DNA of 64,000 nt from Burkholderia glumae LMG 2196 = ATCC 33617 (GTDB lineage Bacteria; Pseudomonadota; Gammaproteobacteria; Burkholderiales; Burkholderiaceae). Shown here one piece after another: positions 43,191 to 52,458 of the stretch. The stretch is from contig NZ_CP009434.1 in the NCBI RefSeq assembly GCF_000960995.1, positions 2,728,001 to 2,792,000 on the forward strand. Reading direction: 5' to 3'. Position 1 is the first letter of the stretch, and the number at the start of each line of letters is the position of its first letter. The notes beneath the pieces are model-generated. The model saw only the letters and a list, made by a program, of their open reading frames with translations. It was not told the DNA's origin and searched no databases. The translations under genes were made by a program, and so were the position numbers.

Positions 43191-44723
43191 TCAGCGCTGC
43201 GCCACCGCCGGCGCGGCCGGGGCGGAAGCCCCGGCGGCCGCGGCGGCCGCCGGCGTGCCCCAGCCGCCGCCGAGCGCGCGGATCAGGTTCACCGTCGCCA
43301 CCGCCTGCGCGCCCGTCAGCTGGTTCGCCTGCAGCTGCGACTGCAGCACCGTGCGCTCGCTGTCGATCACGTCCAGATAGGCGATCTGCCCTTCCTGATA
43401 CTGCGTGCGCGACAGCTTCGCCGCGCGCTGCGAGGCCCGGACCGCCTCGCCCTGCGCGCGGATCTGCTCGTCGAGCAGGCGCAGGTCGGAGAGCTGGTCC
43501 TCGACCTCGCGGAACGCCACCAGCACCTGCTGCCGGTAGTTCGCGACCTGCTCCTCGTAGGACGCGCGCGCCTGCTGCACGCCCGCGCTGCGCCGGCCGC
43601 CGTCGAACAGCGGCAGCGTGAGCGCGGTGCCCGCGAACGGCCCGAGCAGGAAGGTGCGGCTCGACCACATGAACAGCTCGCCGAGCGTGGATGCCTCGTA
43701 GCCGAACGAGCCGGAGATGTCGAGCTTCGGGAAATACGCCGACTTCGCCAGGCCGATCCGGGCGTTGGCGGCCGCCATCGCACGCTCGGCCGCGGCCACG
43801 TCGGGGCGCCGCTCCAGCAGCGCCGACGGCAGGCCGGGCGGGATCCTCAGCGTGACCGGCGCGATCGGCGCCTGCTTGAACGCGAAATCGGCCGGCGCCT
43901 TGCCGAGCAGGATCGCGAGCGCATGCTCGGAGGCCGCGCGGCGGCGCGCGACGCCGACCGCGTCGGCCTGCGCGCTGGCCAGCTCGTTCTTGGCGCGCGA
44001 CACGTCGAGATCATCGATGTCGCCCTCGCTGAAGCGCCGCTGCGAGAGCTTCAGCGATTCCTCGCGCAGCGCCACGGTGCGCCGGTACAGGTCCTGGTCC
44101 GCATCGAGCTGGCGCAGTTCGAAGTAGTTCTGCGCGACGTCGGCCTGCAGCGCGAGCCGCACCGACTGGAACAGTGCCTCGCTCTGCGCGGCGTCGGCGC
44201 GCGAGGCCTCGACGTTGCGGCTGACGCGGCCGAACAGGTCGGCCTCGTAGGACACGCTGCCCTGCGCGCGCCACAGCGTGGCGTTGACCGGCCCGGAGCC
44301 CTGCGGCCGGAACTGCGAGGCCGACGACAGGCCCTCGCGGGTCGGCCCGAAGCCCGCGTCGAGCGACGGGAACCACGCCGAGCGCGCGGCGCGCGTGGCG
44401 GCGCGCGCCTCCTGCACGCGCGCGGCGGCGGCCTTCAGGTTCTGGTTCGCGTCGAGCGCCTGCTGTTCGAGCGCGTCGAGCACCGGGTCGCCGAACACCT
44501 TCCACCACTCGCCACGATGTTCGGCATCGGCCGGCTCGGCCGGCTTCCAGCTGCCGGCCTGCTCGCCGGCGGCCAGCGTCGGGGCTTCCTTGAACGCGGC
44601 GGGCGTGGCCGCCGCGGGCCGCCGGTAGTCCGGCCCGACCGCGCAGGCCGCGAGCAGCGCGGCCAGCAGCGCGCTCAGGCCGGCCAGCTTCGTGAGCCGC
44701 AGGATGGTCTTGTCGTTTTTCAT
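43191..44723 (-). CDS. oprC: RND efflux outer-membrane lipoprotein
   Basis: Outer-membrane channel of 510 residues of the NodT/OprM type. The lipobox LLAAC (residues near 27) marks a lipoprotein; AVGPDYRRP follows as in most family members. Long helical repeats of the TolC fold occur twice (EQQALDANQNLKAAAARVQEA; RPDVAAAERAMAAANARIG). GAGGAA lies upstream of the ATG. It is the last gene of the llpE-bpeE-bpeF-oprC operon, 11 bases after the pump gene. The C-terminal 25 residues are alanine-rich low complexity. Confidence 0.88.
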   Translation of the reverse strand: MKNDKTILRLTKLAGLSALLAALLAACAVGPDYRRPAAATPAAFKEAPTLAAGEQAGSWKPAEPADAEHRGEWWKVFGDPVLDALEQQALDANQNLKAAAARVQEARAATRAARSAWFPSLDAGFGPTREGLSSASQFRPQGSGPVNATLWRAQGSVSYEADLFGRVSRNVEASRADAAQSEALFQSVRLALQADVAQNYFELRQLDADQDLYRRTVALREESLKLSQRRFSEGDIDDLDVSRAKNELASAQADAVGVARRRAASEHALAILLGKAPADFAFKQAPIAPVTLRIPPGLPSALLERRPDVAAAERAMAAANARIGLAKSAYFPKLDISGSFGYEASTLGELFMWSSRTFLLGPFAGTALTLPLFDGGRRSAGVQQARASYEEQVANYRQQVLVAFREVEDQLSDLRLLDEQIRAQGEAVRASQRAAKLSRTQYQEGQIAYLDVIDSERTVLQSQLQANQLTGAQAVATVNLIRALGGGWGTPAAAAAAGASAPAAPAVAQR

Positions 44724-44734
44724 GGATCGATTCC

Positions 44735-47700
44735 TCAAGCGTCCGCGGCCGAGACGTCGTACCGCGAATTGTCCTTCTGCGCGACGTGGATCTTGCCGCC
44801 GGCCAGCGTGCGCAGCACCACGTAGAACACCGGCGTGAGCATCAGCCCGAACAGCGTCACGCCGAGCATGCCGAAGAACACCGCCACGCCCATCGCATGA
44901 CGCATCTCGGCCCCGGCGCCGGTCGACAGCACCAGCGGCACCACGCCCATGATGAACGCGATCGAGGTCATCAGGATCGGGCGCAGCCGCAGCCGGCTCG
45001 CCTCGACGGCGGCCTCGAACGGGGTGCGGCCGTCGTGCTCCAGCTCGCGCGCGAACTCGACGATCAGGATCGCGTTCTTGGCCGACAGCCCCACCAGCAC
45101 CATCAGGCCGATCTGCGTGAAGATGTTGTTGTCGCCCTGCGTGAGCCACACGCCGGTCAGGGCGGACAGCAGGCTCATCGGCACGATCAGGATCACCGCG
45201 AGCGGCAGCGTCAGGCTTTCATACAGCGCCGCGAGCACCAGGAACACCAGCAGCACGCTGATCGGGAAGATCAGGAGCCCGGCATTGCCGGCCAGGATCT
45301 GCTGGTAGGTCAGGTCGGTCCACTCGAACTTCACGCCGCGCGGGAAGGTCTGCGCCGCGATCCGCTCCACCGCCGCCTGCGCCTGGCCCGACGAGAAGCC
45401 CGGCGCCGGGCCGCCGTTCACGTCGGCGGCCGTGTAGCCGTTGTAGCGCACCACCATTTCCGGCCCGAAGGTGGGCGTGACGGTGACGAGCGACGACAGC
45501 GGCACCATCTCGCCGGCGGCGTTGCGCGTCTTCAGCAGCCCGATGTCGTCGGGCTTCTGGCGGTACTGCGCGTCGGCCTGCACGCGCACCTGGTAGACGC
45601 GCCCGAAGCGGTTGAAGTCGTTCACGTAGAGCGAGCCGAGGTACACCTGCATGGTGTCGAACACGTCGGTCACGTTCACGCCGAGCTGCTTGGCCTTCAC
45701 GCGGTCCAGGTCGACGTTGAGCTGCGGCACGTTGATCTGGTAGCTGGTGAACAGCGGGCCCAGCTCCGGCGCCTGCTGCGCGCGCTTGATGAAGTCCTGG
45801 GTGGCGTCGGCCAGCCGCGCGTAGCCCACCGCGCCGCGATCCTCGATCTGCATCTTGAAGCCGCCCAGCGTGCCGAGCCCGAGCACCGGCGGCGGTGGAA
45901 ACACGGCGACGAACGAATCCTTGATGCCCGCGTACTGCCGGTTCAGCGCGCCCGCGATGGCACCGGCCGACAGCGTCTTGCCGTGGCGCTGGTCGAACGG
46001 CTTGAGCGTGACGAACACGATGCCGGCGCTGGAGCTGTTGGTGAAGCCGTTCACCGACAGGCCCGGGAACGCCACCGCGCTCTCCACGCCCGGCTGCTTC
46101 AGCGCGATCGAGCCCATCTGGCGGATCACCTTCTCGGTGCGATCGAGCGAGGCGCCGTTGGGCAGTTGCGCGAACGCGATCAGGTACTCCTTGTCCTGCG
46201 CGGGCACGAAGCCGCCCGGCACGATGCGGCTCATCAGCACCGCCGCGCCGAGCAGCACCGCGTAGACGCCGAGCATCAGCGTCTTCCTCGACAGCACGCC
46301 GCGCAAGCCGCGCCCGTAGCCCTCGGCGCCGCGATGGAACACCGCGTTGAAGCGGCGGAAGAAGCCGCCGAGCACGCGGTTCATCACGCGCGTGAGCCAG
46401 TCCGGCTGCTCGTCGTGCCCCTTCAGCAGGATCGCCGAGAGCGCCGGCGAGAGCGTGAGCGAGTTGAACGCCGAGATCACCGTGGAGATCGCGATGGTCA
46501 TCGCGAACTGCTTGTAGAACTGGCCGGTCAGGCCCGACATGAACGCGAGCGGCACGAACACGGCCACCAGCGTCAGCGCGATCGCGATGATCGGCCCGCT
46601 CACCTCGCGCATCGCCTGGTAGGTGGCCTCGCGCGCCGACAGCCCGCGCTCGATGTTGCGCTCGACGTTCTCCACCACCACGATCGCGTCGTCCACCACG
46701 ATCCCGATCGCCAGCACCATCCCGAACAGCGACAGCGCGTTGATCGAATAGCCGAACATCAGCAGCAGCGAGAAGGTGCCGATGATCGACACCGGCACGG
46801 CGATCAGCGGAATGATCGAGGCACGCCAGGTCTGCAGGAACACGATCACGACGATCACCACCAGCGCGATCGCCTCCAGCAGCGTGTGGACCACCGCCTT
46901 GATCGACGAGCGCACGAACTGCGTCGGGTCGTAGACGATCCGGTATTCGACGCCGGCCGGGAAGTCCTGCTTCAGCTCCTCCATGGTGGCGCGCACCTGG
47001 TCGGAGATCTGCAGCGAGTTCGCCCCCGGCGACTGGTTGATGGCCATCGCCACCGCCGGCTGGTTGTCGAGCAGCGAGCGCAGGCCGTATTCGGAGGCGT
47101 CCAGGTCCACCCGGCCGAGGTCGCGCAGCCGCGTGACCGCGCCGTCCGGCGCCGTCTTCACCACGATGTTGCCGAACTCGTCCTCGGTCTGCAGGCGCCC
47201 GCGCGCGTTCACCGACAGCTGCAGCGGCGTGCCCGGAATCGACGGCGACGCGCCGATCACGCCGGCGGCCACCTGCACGTTCTGCTCGCGGATCGACCGC
47301 ACCACGTCGTCGGCGGTCAGGCCGCGCTCGGCCACCTTCTGCGGATCGAGCCAGACCCGCATCGCGTAGTCGCCCGCGCCCCACAGCTGCACCTGGCCCA
47401 CGCCCTGGATCCGCGACAGGCGATCCTTCACGTTGATCAGCGCGTAGTTGCGCAGGTAGGTCATGTCGTAGCGGTTGTCCGGCGAGATCAGGTGCACCAC
47501 CATGGTCAGCGTGGGCGAGCTCTTGACGGTGGTCACGCCGAGCCGCTGCACGTCCTCCGGCAGGCGCGGCAGCGCCTGGTTCACGCGGTTCTGCACGAGC
47601 TGCGTGGCCTTGTCCGGATCGGTGCCGAGCTTGAAGGTGACGGTGATCGTCACGTTGCCGTCGCTGTTCGCCTGGGACTGCATGTAGAGCATGTCCTCGA

Positions 47701-47920
47701 CGCCGTTGATCTGCTCCTCGATCGGCGAGGCCACCGTCTCGGCGATCACCTTCGGGTTGGCGCCCGGGTACTGCGCCTTGACGATCACCGACGGCGGCAC
47801 GACTTCCGGATACTCGGAAATCGGCAGCATGAACATGGCGATGACGCCGCCCAGCAGGATCAGGACGGATAGGACTCCTGCAAAGATCGGACGATCGATG
47901 AAGAATTTGGATAGGTTCAT
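44735..47920 (-). CDS. bpeF: RND multidrug efflux pump, BpeF/CeoB/MexF type
   Basis: Inner-membrane drug:proton antiporter of 1061 residues, full length for the HAE1 family. It opens FFIDRPIFAGVLSVLILLGG; the proton-relay aspartates are in IGIVVDDAIVVVENVERN (TM4) and the lysine in VGLSAKNAILIVEFARE (TM10). The PGGFVPAQDKEYL and GAGAEMRHAMG motifs are also present. Sequence and gene order (divergent LysR gene, lipase-like gene, adaptor, pump, channel) match BpeEF-OprC of B. pseudomallei and CeoAB-OpcM of B. cenocepacia, which export chloramphenicol, trimethoprim and fluoroquinolones. Confidence 0.92.
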   Translation of the reverse strand: MNLSKFFIDRPIFAGVLSVLILLGGVIAMFMLPISEYPEVVPPSVIVKAQYPGANPKVIAETVASPIEEQINGVEDMLYMQSQANSDGNVTITVTFKLGTDPDKATQLVQNRVNQALPRLPEDVQRLGVTTVKSSPTLTMVVHLISPDNRYDMTYLRNYALINVKDRLSRIQGVGQVQLWGAGDYAMRVWLDPQKVAERGLTADDVVRSIREQNVQVAAGVIGASPSIPGTPLQLSVNARGRLQTEDEFGNIVVKTAPDGAVTRLRDLGRVDLDASEYGLRSLLDNQPAVAMAINQSPGANSLQISDQVRATMEELKQDFPAGVEYRIVYDPTQFVRSSIKAVVHTLLEAIALVVIVVIVFLQTWRASIIPLIAVPVSIIGTFSLLLMFGYSINALSLFGMVLAIGIVVDDAIVVVENVERNIERGLSAREATYQAMREVSGPIIAIALTLVAVFVPLAFMSGLTGQFYKQFAMTIAISTVISAFNSLTLSPALSAILLKGHDEQPDWLTRVMNRVLGGFFRRFNAVFHRGAEGYGRGLRGVLSRKTLMLGVYAVLLGAAVLMSRIVPGGFVPAQDKEYLIAFAQLPNGASLDRTEKVIRQMGSIALKQPGVESAVAFPGLSVNGFTNSSSAGIVFVTLKPFDQRHGKTLSAGAIAGALNRQYAGIKDSFVAVFPPPPVLGLGTLGGFKMQIEDRGAVGYARLADATQDFIKRAQQAPELGPLFTSYQINVPQLNVDLDRVKAKQLGVNVTDVFDTMQVYLGSLYVNDFNRFGRVYQVRVQADAQYRQKPDDIGLLKTRNAAGEMVPLSSLVTVTPTFGPEMVVRYNGYTAADVNGGPAPGFSSGQAQAAVERIAAQTFPRGVKFEWTDLTYQQILAGNAGLLIFPISVLLVFLVLAALYESLTLPLAVILIVPMSLLSALTGVWLTQGDNNIFTQIGLMVLVGLSAKNAILIVEFARELEHDGRTPFEAAVEASRLRLRPILMTSIAFIMGVVPLVLSTGAGAEMRHAMGVAVFFGMLGVTLFGLMLTPVFYVVLRTLAGGKIHVAQKDNSRYDVSAADA

Positions 47921-47966
47921 GGAAAGCTCTGTCTGAGTGTGCGCGAGTGGGAGCCAGGCGCGCCCG

Positions 47967-49181
47967 TCACGACGCGGCGCTGCCGGCGGCCTGCGAGGCC
48001 GCCGCCTCGGGCACCGCCGCGTCGCCGCCGCCGCCCGTCATCGGCACCAGGTGGACCTTCACCGGTTCGCCCGGGCGCACGCGCTGCGTGCCGTTCACCA
48101 CCACCCGGTCGCTCGCCTGCAGCCCGCCCGCGATCACGCGCTGGTTGCCGTGCAGCCCGCCGATCCGCACCTCGCGGTAGGCGACCTTGCCCTGCGCGTC
48201 CACCACGAACACGAACTTCTTGTCCTGGTCGGTATTGATCGCCGCATCGTCCACCAGCAGGGCCGGATGCGGTGCGCTGCCGTCCACCTTGAGGCGCGCG
48301 TAGAGGCCCGGCACCAGCGTGCCGTCGGCGTTGTCGAAGCGCGCGCGCACGCGGATGGTGCCCGACGAGGTGTCGAGCCGGTTGTCCACCGAGTCGATCA
48401 CGCCGCTGCGCGAGTAGCCGCTCTCGTTGGCCAGACCAAGCTCCACCGGCGCGCGATGGCCGTCGCGCACGGCGCCGATGTAGCGCAGGTAGGTCTGCTC
48501 GTCGGCGTCGAACGAGGCATAGATGGGCGACACCGAGACCAGCGTGGTGAGCGGCGCGGCCGTGGCGCCGGCCGACACCACGTTGCCGAGCGTGATCTCG
48601 GCGCGCGAGGCGCGGCCCGAGATCGGCGCGACGATGCGCGTGTAGCCGAGGTTGATCCTGGCGGCCTCCAGCGCGGCGGCCGCGGCCTTCACGTTGGCGC
48701 TCGCCTCGCGCGCGGCGTTCTGCTTCTCGTCATAGTCGCGCCGGGCGATCGCGTTGTCGCCGAGCAGGCGCTGCGCGCGCTGCCAGTCGGTCTGCGCGTA
48801 GCCGTCGCGCGCCTGGGCGGCGGCCAGCTGCGCGGCCGCGCGGTCGACTTCGGCCTGGTATGGGCGCGGGTCGATCACGAACAGCACGTCGCCCTTCTTC
48901 ACCAGCGCGCCGTCCTTGAAGTTCACCGACACGATGGTGCCCGACACGAGCGGGCGCACGTCGACGCGCTCGATCGCCTCGAGCCGTCCCGAGTAGGTCT
49001 GCCAGTCGGTGATCGTCTTCGACAGCACGGTCGCGACGTCCACTTCCTGCAGCGGCGCGGCCTGGGCCGCGGGGGCGCTCGCGCTGGCGCGGATCACGCC
49101 GAACGCGCCGCCGCCGACGGCGAGCGCGACGGCCAACGCGGCCGCCGCGAGGCGAGAGCGGGGAGTAGCTAGGATGGACAT
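47967..49181 (-). CDS. bpeE: RND efflux periplasmic adaptor
   Basis: Membrane fusion protein of 404 residues. An N-terminal membrane anchor (LAAAALAVALAVGGGAFGVI) is followed by the lipoyl half (VRPLVSGTIVSVNFKDGALVKKGDVLFVIDPRPY), a helical hairpin, the second lipoyl half (GYTRIVAPISGRASRAEIT) and the beta-barrel (VSPIYASFDADEQTYLRY). It bridges the pump and the outer-membrane channel. GGAGA lies upstream of the ATG; the gene is 32 bases after llpE and 46 before bpeF. Confidence 0.9.
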   Translation of the reverse strand: MSILATPRSRLAAAALAVALAVGGGAFGVIRASASAPAAQAAPLQEVDVATVLSKTITDWQTYSGRLEAIERVDVRPLVSGTIVSVNFKDGALVKKGDVLFVIDPRPYQAEVDRAAAQLAAAQARDGYAQTDWQRAQRLLGDNAIARRDYDEKQNAAREASANVKAAAAALEAARINLGYTRIVAPISGRASRAEITLGNVVSAGATAAPLTTLVSVSPIYASFDADEQTYLRYIGAVRDGHRAPVELGLANESGYSRSGVIDSVDNRLDTSSGTIRVRARFDNADGTLVPGLYARLKVDGSAPHPALLVDDAAINTDQDKKFVFVVDAQGKVAYREVRIGGLHGNQRVIAGGLQASDRVVVNGTQRVRPGEPVKVHLVPMTGGGGDAAVPEAAASQAAGSAAS

Positions 49182-49213
49182 GAAGATCTCCGGTTGCGTT
49201 GGAATGGCGGGAA

Positions 49214-50065
49214 TCAGTCGTTGGCGTGGGCCTGGAACCGGCAGCTCAGGAAGCGCGCGGCCTCCTGCAGCGCGGGCGCGTAGCCGGCCAGCTCGGCATG
49301 CGAGACGTCGGGATAGCGGATCACCTGGGTCAGCACGCCGGCCTCGATCAGGCGGGCCGCGTACCTCTCAGCCTCGACATGCAGCATGTCGTTGTGGGCC
49401 GTGGCGATCAGCGTGGCGGGCAGCCGCGCGAGCCGCGCCGATTCGAGGGGCGCCGCGTAGGGATGCATGCGCTGCGCCGGCTGGGGCAGGTAGGCGCGGT
49501 AGCAGGCCGCGCATTCCTTCAAGGTGATGTCGGAGGCGAGCCGGCGCTCGTTGCCGAGCCGCGTCATGCTCGGATCGAGCATCGGTCCGAACAGCGCCTG
49601 GGCGACGATCGTCACGTCGCCGCGGTCGCGCGCGATGAAGGCGAGGCAGTTAGCGAGCTGGCCGCCCGCATCGTGGCCGGCCACCGCGACGCGGCGCGGA
49701 TTGCCGCCGAACGCGCGGGCGCGCGCCTCCACCCAGCGCGCGGCGCGGTAGGCATCCTCCGGGGCCGCCGGAAACGGATGCTGCGGCGCCAGCGAATACT
49801 CGACCGACACCACCAGCGCCGGCATGCGCTCGGCCAGGAAGCGCGCGGCGAAGTCGGCGTCGGCCAGCGAACCGCGCACGAAGCCGCCGCCGTGGAAATA
49901 AAGCACTACTGGCAATCCGGTCTTGTCCGGCCGGCGATAGAGGCGCAGCACGATGTCCTGCGCGTGGCCCTCGATCTCGACGTCGGACACCGCGAGCGGC
50001 GTGCTCGCCTGTCCCGGCGCGGCCGTGGCGGTGTTCAGCAGATTGCGAAAACCCGATGCGTCCAT
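49214..50065 (-). CDS. llpE: Lipase-like alpha/beta-hydrolase with Asp in place of the nucleophile Ser
   Basis: Alpha/beta-hydrolase of 283 residues of the hormone-sensitive-lipase group. The oxyanion motif HGGG (residues 58-61) is intact, as are the expected acid (D226 in AHNDML) and histidine (H256 in DVSHAEL). The nucleophile elbow, normally GDSAGG, reads GHDAGG (130-135), so position 132 is aspartate instead of serine. The protein is therefore either non-catalytic or uses an aspartate nucleophile as haloalkane dehalogenases and epoxide hydrolases do. It is the first gene of the efflux operon, the place of llpE in B. cenocepacia and B. pseudomallei. There is no signal peptide. Confidence 0.85.
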   Translation of the reverse strand: MDASGFRNLLNTATAAPGQASTPLAVSDVEIEGHAQDIVLRLYRRPDKTGLPVVLYFHGGGFVRGSLADADFAARFLAERMPALVVSVEYSLAPQHPFPAAPEDAYRAARWVEARARAFGGNPRRVAVAGHDAGGQLANCLAFIARDRGDVTIVAQALFGPMLDPSMTRLGNERRLASDITLKECAACYRAYLPQPAQRMHPYAAPLESARLARLPATLIATAHNDMLHVEAERYAARLIEAGVLTQVIRYPDVSHAELAGYAPALQEAARFLSCRFQAHAND

Positions 50066-50138
50066 GAGCGATGCGCGTCAGCGCGTCCATTGCAAGATGG
50101 AGCGCATTCTGGGTCCGGCAGACATCAGGATAAATGCC

Positions 50139-50144
50139 TATAAT
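50139..50144 (+). promoter_or_regulatory. -10 hexamer in the llpE/bpeT divergent promoter
   Basis: TATAAT occurs in the 180-base gap between llpE and bpeT, 101 bases before the bpeT start. The -35 region is poor, as expected for an activator-dependent or weak promoter. The LysR protein BpeT probably binds nearby to control both directions. Confidence 0.4.
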
Positions 50145-50245
50145 CCGGCAACACAATTCAGGGGCTTTGAACAATCGACGCACGGGCGTGCGAAACACGG
50201 CGTCCGGCCGACTGATTGGGCCGATCAAACCCGGAGGTAAGCAGC

Positions 50246-51256
50246 ATGGACCGTCTTCAAGCGATGCAGGTATTCACGCGCGTCGTCGATACGAACAGCT
50301 TCACGAAGGCCGCGGAGACGCTGGGCCTGCCGCGCGCGTCCGTGACGACGATCATCCAGAACCTCGAGGCCTTCCTGGGCGTGCGGCTGATGCATCGGAC
50401 CACGCGGCGGCTGTCGCTGACGCCGGACGGCGCCGCGTATTACGAGCGCTGCGTGCGGATCCTGGCCGAGGTCGAGGAGACCGAGGCCAGCTTCCAGATC
50501 AACAATCGCAAGCCGCATGGCAAGCTGCGGGTGGACATGCCCGGCTCGCTCGGGCGGCTGGTGGTGATCCCGGCGCTGAACGAATTCCGCGAGCGCTTCC
50601 CCGACATCGACCTGCAGCTCGGACTGTCGGACCGCCCGGTCGATCTGCTGCAGGAGGGCGTGGACTGCGTGATCCGGATCGGCGTGCTGCAGGATTCGTC
50701 GCTCGTCGCGCGCCGGGTCGGGCTGTTCGAGTGCGTCACGGTCGCCTCGCCCGCGTATCTGGCGCGCTGCGGCGAGCCGCACAGCATCGACGACCTGGCC
50801 GAGCATCGCGCCGTGAACTATTTCTCGAGCCGCACCGGGCGCACCATCGACTGGGCGTTCCTGATCGAGGGCAAGGAAGTGGAGGTCAAGATGGAGGGCG
50901 TGGTGTCGGTCAACGACGCCGACGCCTACGTGACCTGCGGCATCGAGGGCTTCGGCCTGATCCAGCCGCCGCTTTTCATGGTGCTGCCGCAGTTGCGCTC
51001 GGGCGTGCTCAAGGAAGTGCTGACGGACCACAAGCCGCTGCCGATGCCGATTTCGGTGGTCTATCCGCACAGCCGGCATCTGTCGCCGAAGGTGCGCGTG
51101 TTCGTGGACTGGATCGCCGAGGTGTTCGACCGCTGCCCGCTGCTGAACGGCTCGGGCCGCCCGCCGCTCGACACGGTCTGCAGCAAGCGCACGTTCGAGC
51201 AGGCCGAGAGAGCGCCGGCGCTCGATACGCCGGTGATCAACGAGTGGGTGGCCTAA
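50246..51256 (+). CDS. bpeT: LysR-family regulator of the efflux operon
   Basis: LysR-type regulator of 336 residues. The N-terminal winged helix reads MDRLQAMQVFTRVVDTNSFTKAAETLGLPRASVTTIIQNLE; the effector domain runs from about residue 90 (GKLRVDMPGSLGRLVVIPAL). The C-terminal 30 residues extend beyond the usual LysR length. CGGAGG lies 9 bases before the ATG. It is divergent from llpE, the position of bpeT/ceoR, whose products induce BpeEF-OprC/CeoAB in response to compounds such as salicylate. Mutations in this gene raise efflux in related species. Confidence 0.9.
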   Translation: MDRLQAMQVFTRVVDTNSFTKAAETLGLPRASVTTIIQNLEAFLGVRLMHRTTRRLSLTPDGAAYYERCVRILAEVEETEASFQINNRKPHGKLRVDMPGSLGRLVVIPALNEFRERFPDIDLQLGLSDRPVDLLQEGVDCVIRIGVLQDSSLVARRVGLFECVTVASPAYLARCGEPHSIDDLAEHRAVNYFSSRTGRTIDWAFLIEGKEVEVKMEGVVSVNDADAYVTCGIEGFGLIQPPLFMVLPQLRSGVLKEVLTDHKPLPMPISVVYPHSRHLSPKVRVFVDWIAEVFDRCPLLNGSGRPPLDTVCSKRTFEQAERAPALDTPVINEWVA

Positions 51257-51759
51257 GCCGCCGCAGCCGAGCGCGCCCGATTCCGGCGTGACGCCGGCGG
51301 CCGGCCCGGCCCGGCGGCGCGAATCGGCATCTCGTGCCACGCACGCGCATCGAGCGGAGCAGGCAAACCGCCCGCGGGCGGCAGGGCCGCCTGCCTCCCT
51401 GCCTCCCTGCCTCCCTGCCGCCACCGCCGGCCGGTTCGGCGAGCGCAAGCGCGCCCGTGGCCCGATGCACGTCGCAATGCGGCAAACCCTCGGCGCTTGA
51501 TGATCGGCTCGGCATCACACCATTGCGCCGTTGGAATCAATGCCGCCTGCCGGCGCCGCGCGGACTGCGGGCGCTTGCCGAGGCAGCCTCGACGGGCAAG
51601 GTTTCGCGCCGGCCCGATTCGCGGTACGGACATCGATTGTTCCAGCACGGCGACAATTCAATTCGCGTCCGTCCCATTTATTGATGCTGCGCTTGCACTT
51701 AAATTTCACTCCGTCGCGCGCCCCGTCGGCTGCGCATCCGAATCGAAATGGAGTCGAAC
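51257..51759. other. Intergenic region with short tandem repeat
   Basis: About 500 bases without a credible gene. Contents that stand out are the CTGCCTCC array at 51391-51419 and a less GC-rich part at 51640-51720 that probably holds the promoter of the DUF4148 gene. Confidence 0.5.
51391..51419. repeat. Tandem CTGCCTCC repeat
   Basis: Three perfect copies of an eight-base unit plus a partial fourth (CTGCC). The unit is not a multiple of three and lies in non-coding sequence, so it can vary in number freely. Confidence 0.75.
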
Positions 51760-52056
51760 ATGAACCGCATCGCCATCTCCCTCGCCGCGCTCGCCCTGTC
51801 CACCACTGCCTTGCCGGCGTTCGCCGGCGGCGGCATCGGCCTGTCGGGCAGCTATGGCGATCTGCCTCACGCCACGCCCATCCACCACCCGAGCCGCGCG
51901 CAAGTGCGCGCCGAACTGGCCCAGGCCCAACGCGACGGCACGCTGGCCGCGCTGCGCAAGACGACCTCGTACCCGCAAGGCGTGGAGATCGCGCAACGCC
52001 CGGCGCAGTCGGAATCGGGCGGCCCGGCGAACCCGCTCGCCTCGGCCGAGCATTGA
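51760..52056 (+). CDS. Small secreted protein, DUF4148 type
   Basis: Protein of 98 residues. The ATG at 51760 is favoured because GGAG lies 6 bases upstream and it puts the signal peptide (MNRIAISLAALALSTTALPAFA) at the N-terminus. The mature part has HHPSRAQVRAELAQAQRDGTLAALRKTTSYP, the DUF4148 pattern common in beta-proteobacteria, whose function is unknown. Burkholderia genomes usually carry many copies. It is monocistronic or followed by the small frame at 52138. Confidence 0.8.
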   Translation: MNRIAISLAALALSTTALPAFAGGGIGLSGSYGDLPHATPIHHPSRAQVRAELAQAQRDGTLAALRKTTSYPQGVEIAQRPAQSESGGPANPLASAEH

Positions 52057-52137
52057 AGCGGTCGCGCCCGGGCGCGACGCTCGATGCCGGCGCTGCCCAG
52101 CACGGCGGCGCAGGCACCCACGTCAAGGAAGGAGGCC

Positions 52138-52368
52138 ATGATCGTGAACCCGAACGAACCGAAACCGTCCCAACTCGACCAATGGGATCGCACCGTCCCG
52201 GTGTGGATTCCGTTCCGCGCGCAGCCGCAGGGCCGGCAGAACGCCGATGCCGGCAGCGCCGGCCGACGGCTCGCACCGCCCCCCGCCGCAGCGCCGCTTG
52301 ATGCGCCGAGCGGCGCCGGCCAACGGCGCCGAGATCGAGTGCCGGTCGGTGCCGGGATTCGGCGCTGA
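52138..52368 (+). CDS. Possible small protein of 74-76 residues
   Basis: A strong AAGGAGG sits just before this frame. From ATG 52138 the spacing is only two bases; the GTG at 52144 has a better eight-base spacing. The reading begins VNPNEPKPSQLDQWDRTVPVWIPF and then becomes arginine-, proline- and alanine-rich with low complexity. The first 25 residues look protein-like, the rest does not. It is reported because the ribosome site is good. It may equally be a degenerate gene end. Confidence 0.35.
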   Translation: MIVNPNEPKPSQLDQWDRTVPVWIPFRAQPQGRQNADAGSAGRRLAPPPAAAPLDAPSGAGQRRRDRVPVGAGIRR

Positions 52369-52458
52369 AACCGAAACCGGCGGCCGCCGCCTCTTCCGAT
52401 GCCGCGGCCGCCGGCTGCAGCGGGGCATGGCGCGCCGCGCGCGCCCGGCCGGATGCGC

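Noticed and set aside
45219..47384. Long open frame of about 720 codons on the minus strand in another phase of the pump gene
   Set aside because: It overlaps bpeF entirely, its translation is arginine/glycine-rich without motifs, and such shadows are normal at this GC content.
44786..47872. Open frame of about 1030 codons antisense to the pump gene
   Set aside because: Histidine/arginine/glutamine-rich translation typical of the antisense of a GC-rich gene; the pump frame is clearly the real one.
51387..51419. CTGCCTCC array considered as a CRISPR-like or attachment site
   Set aside because: The unit is eight bases with no spacers; it is a simple tandem repeat.
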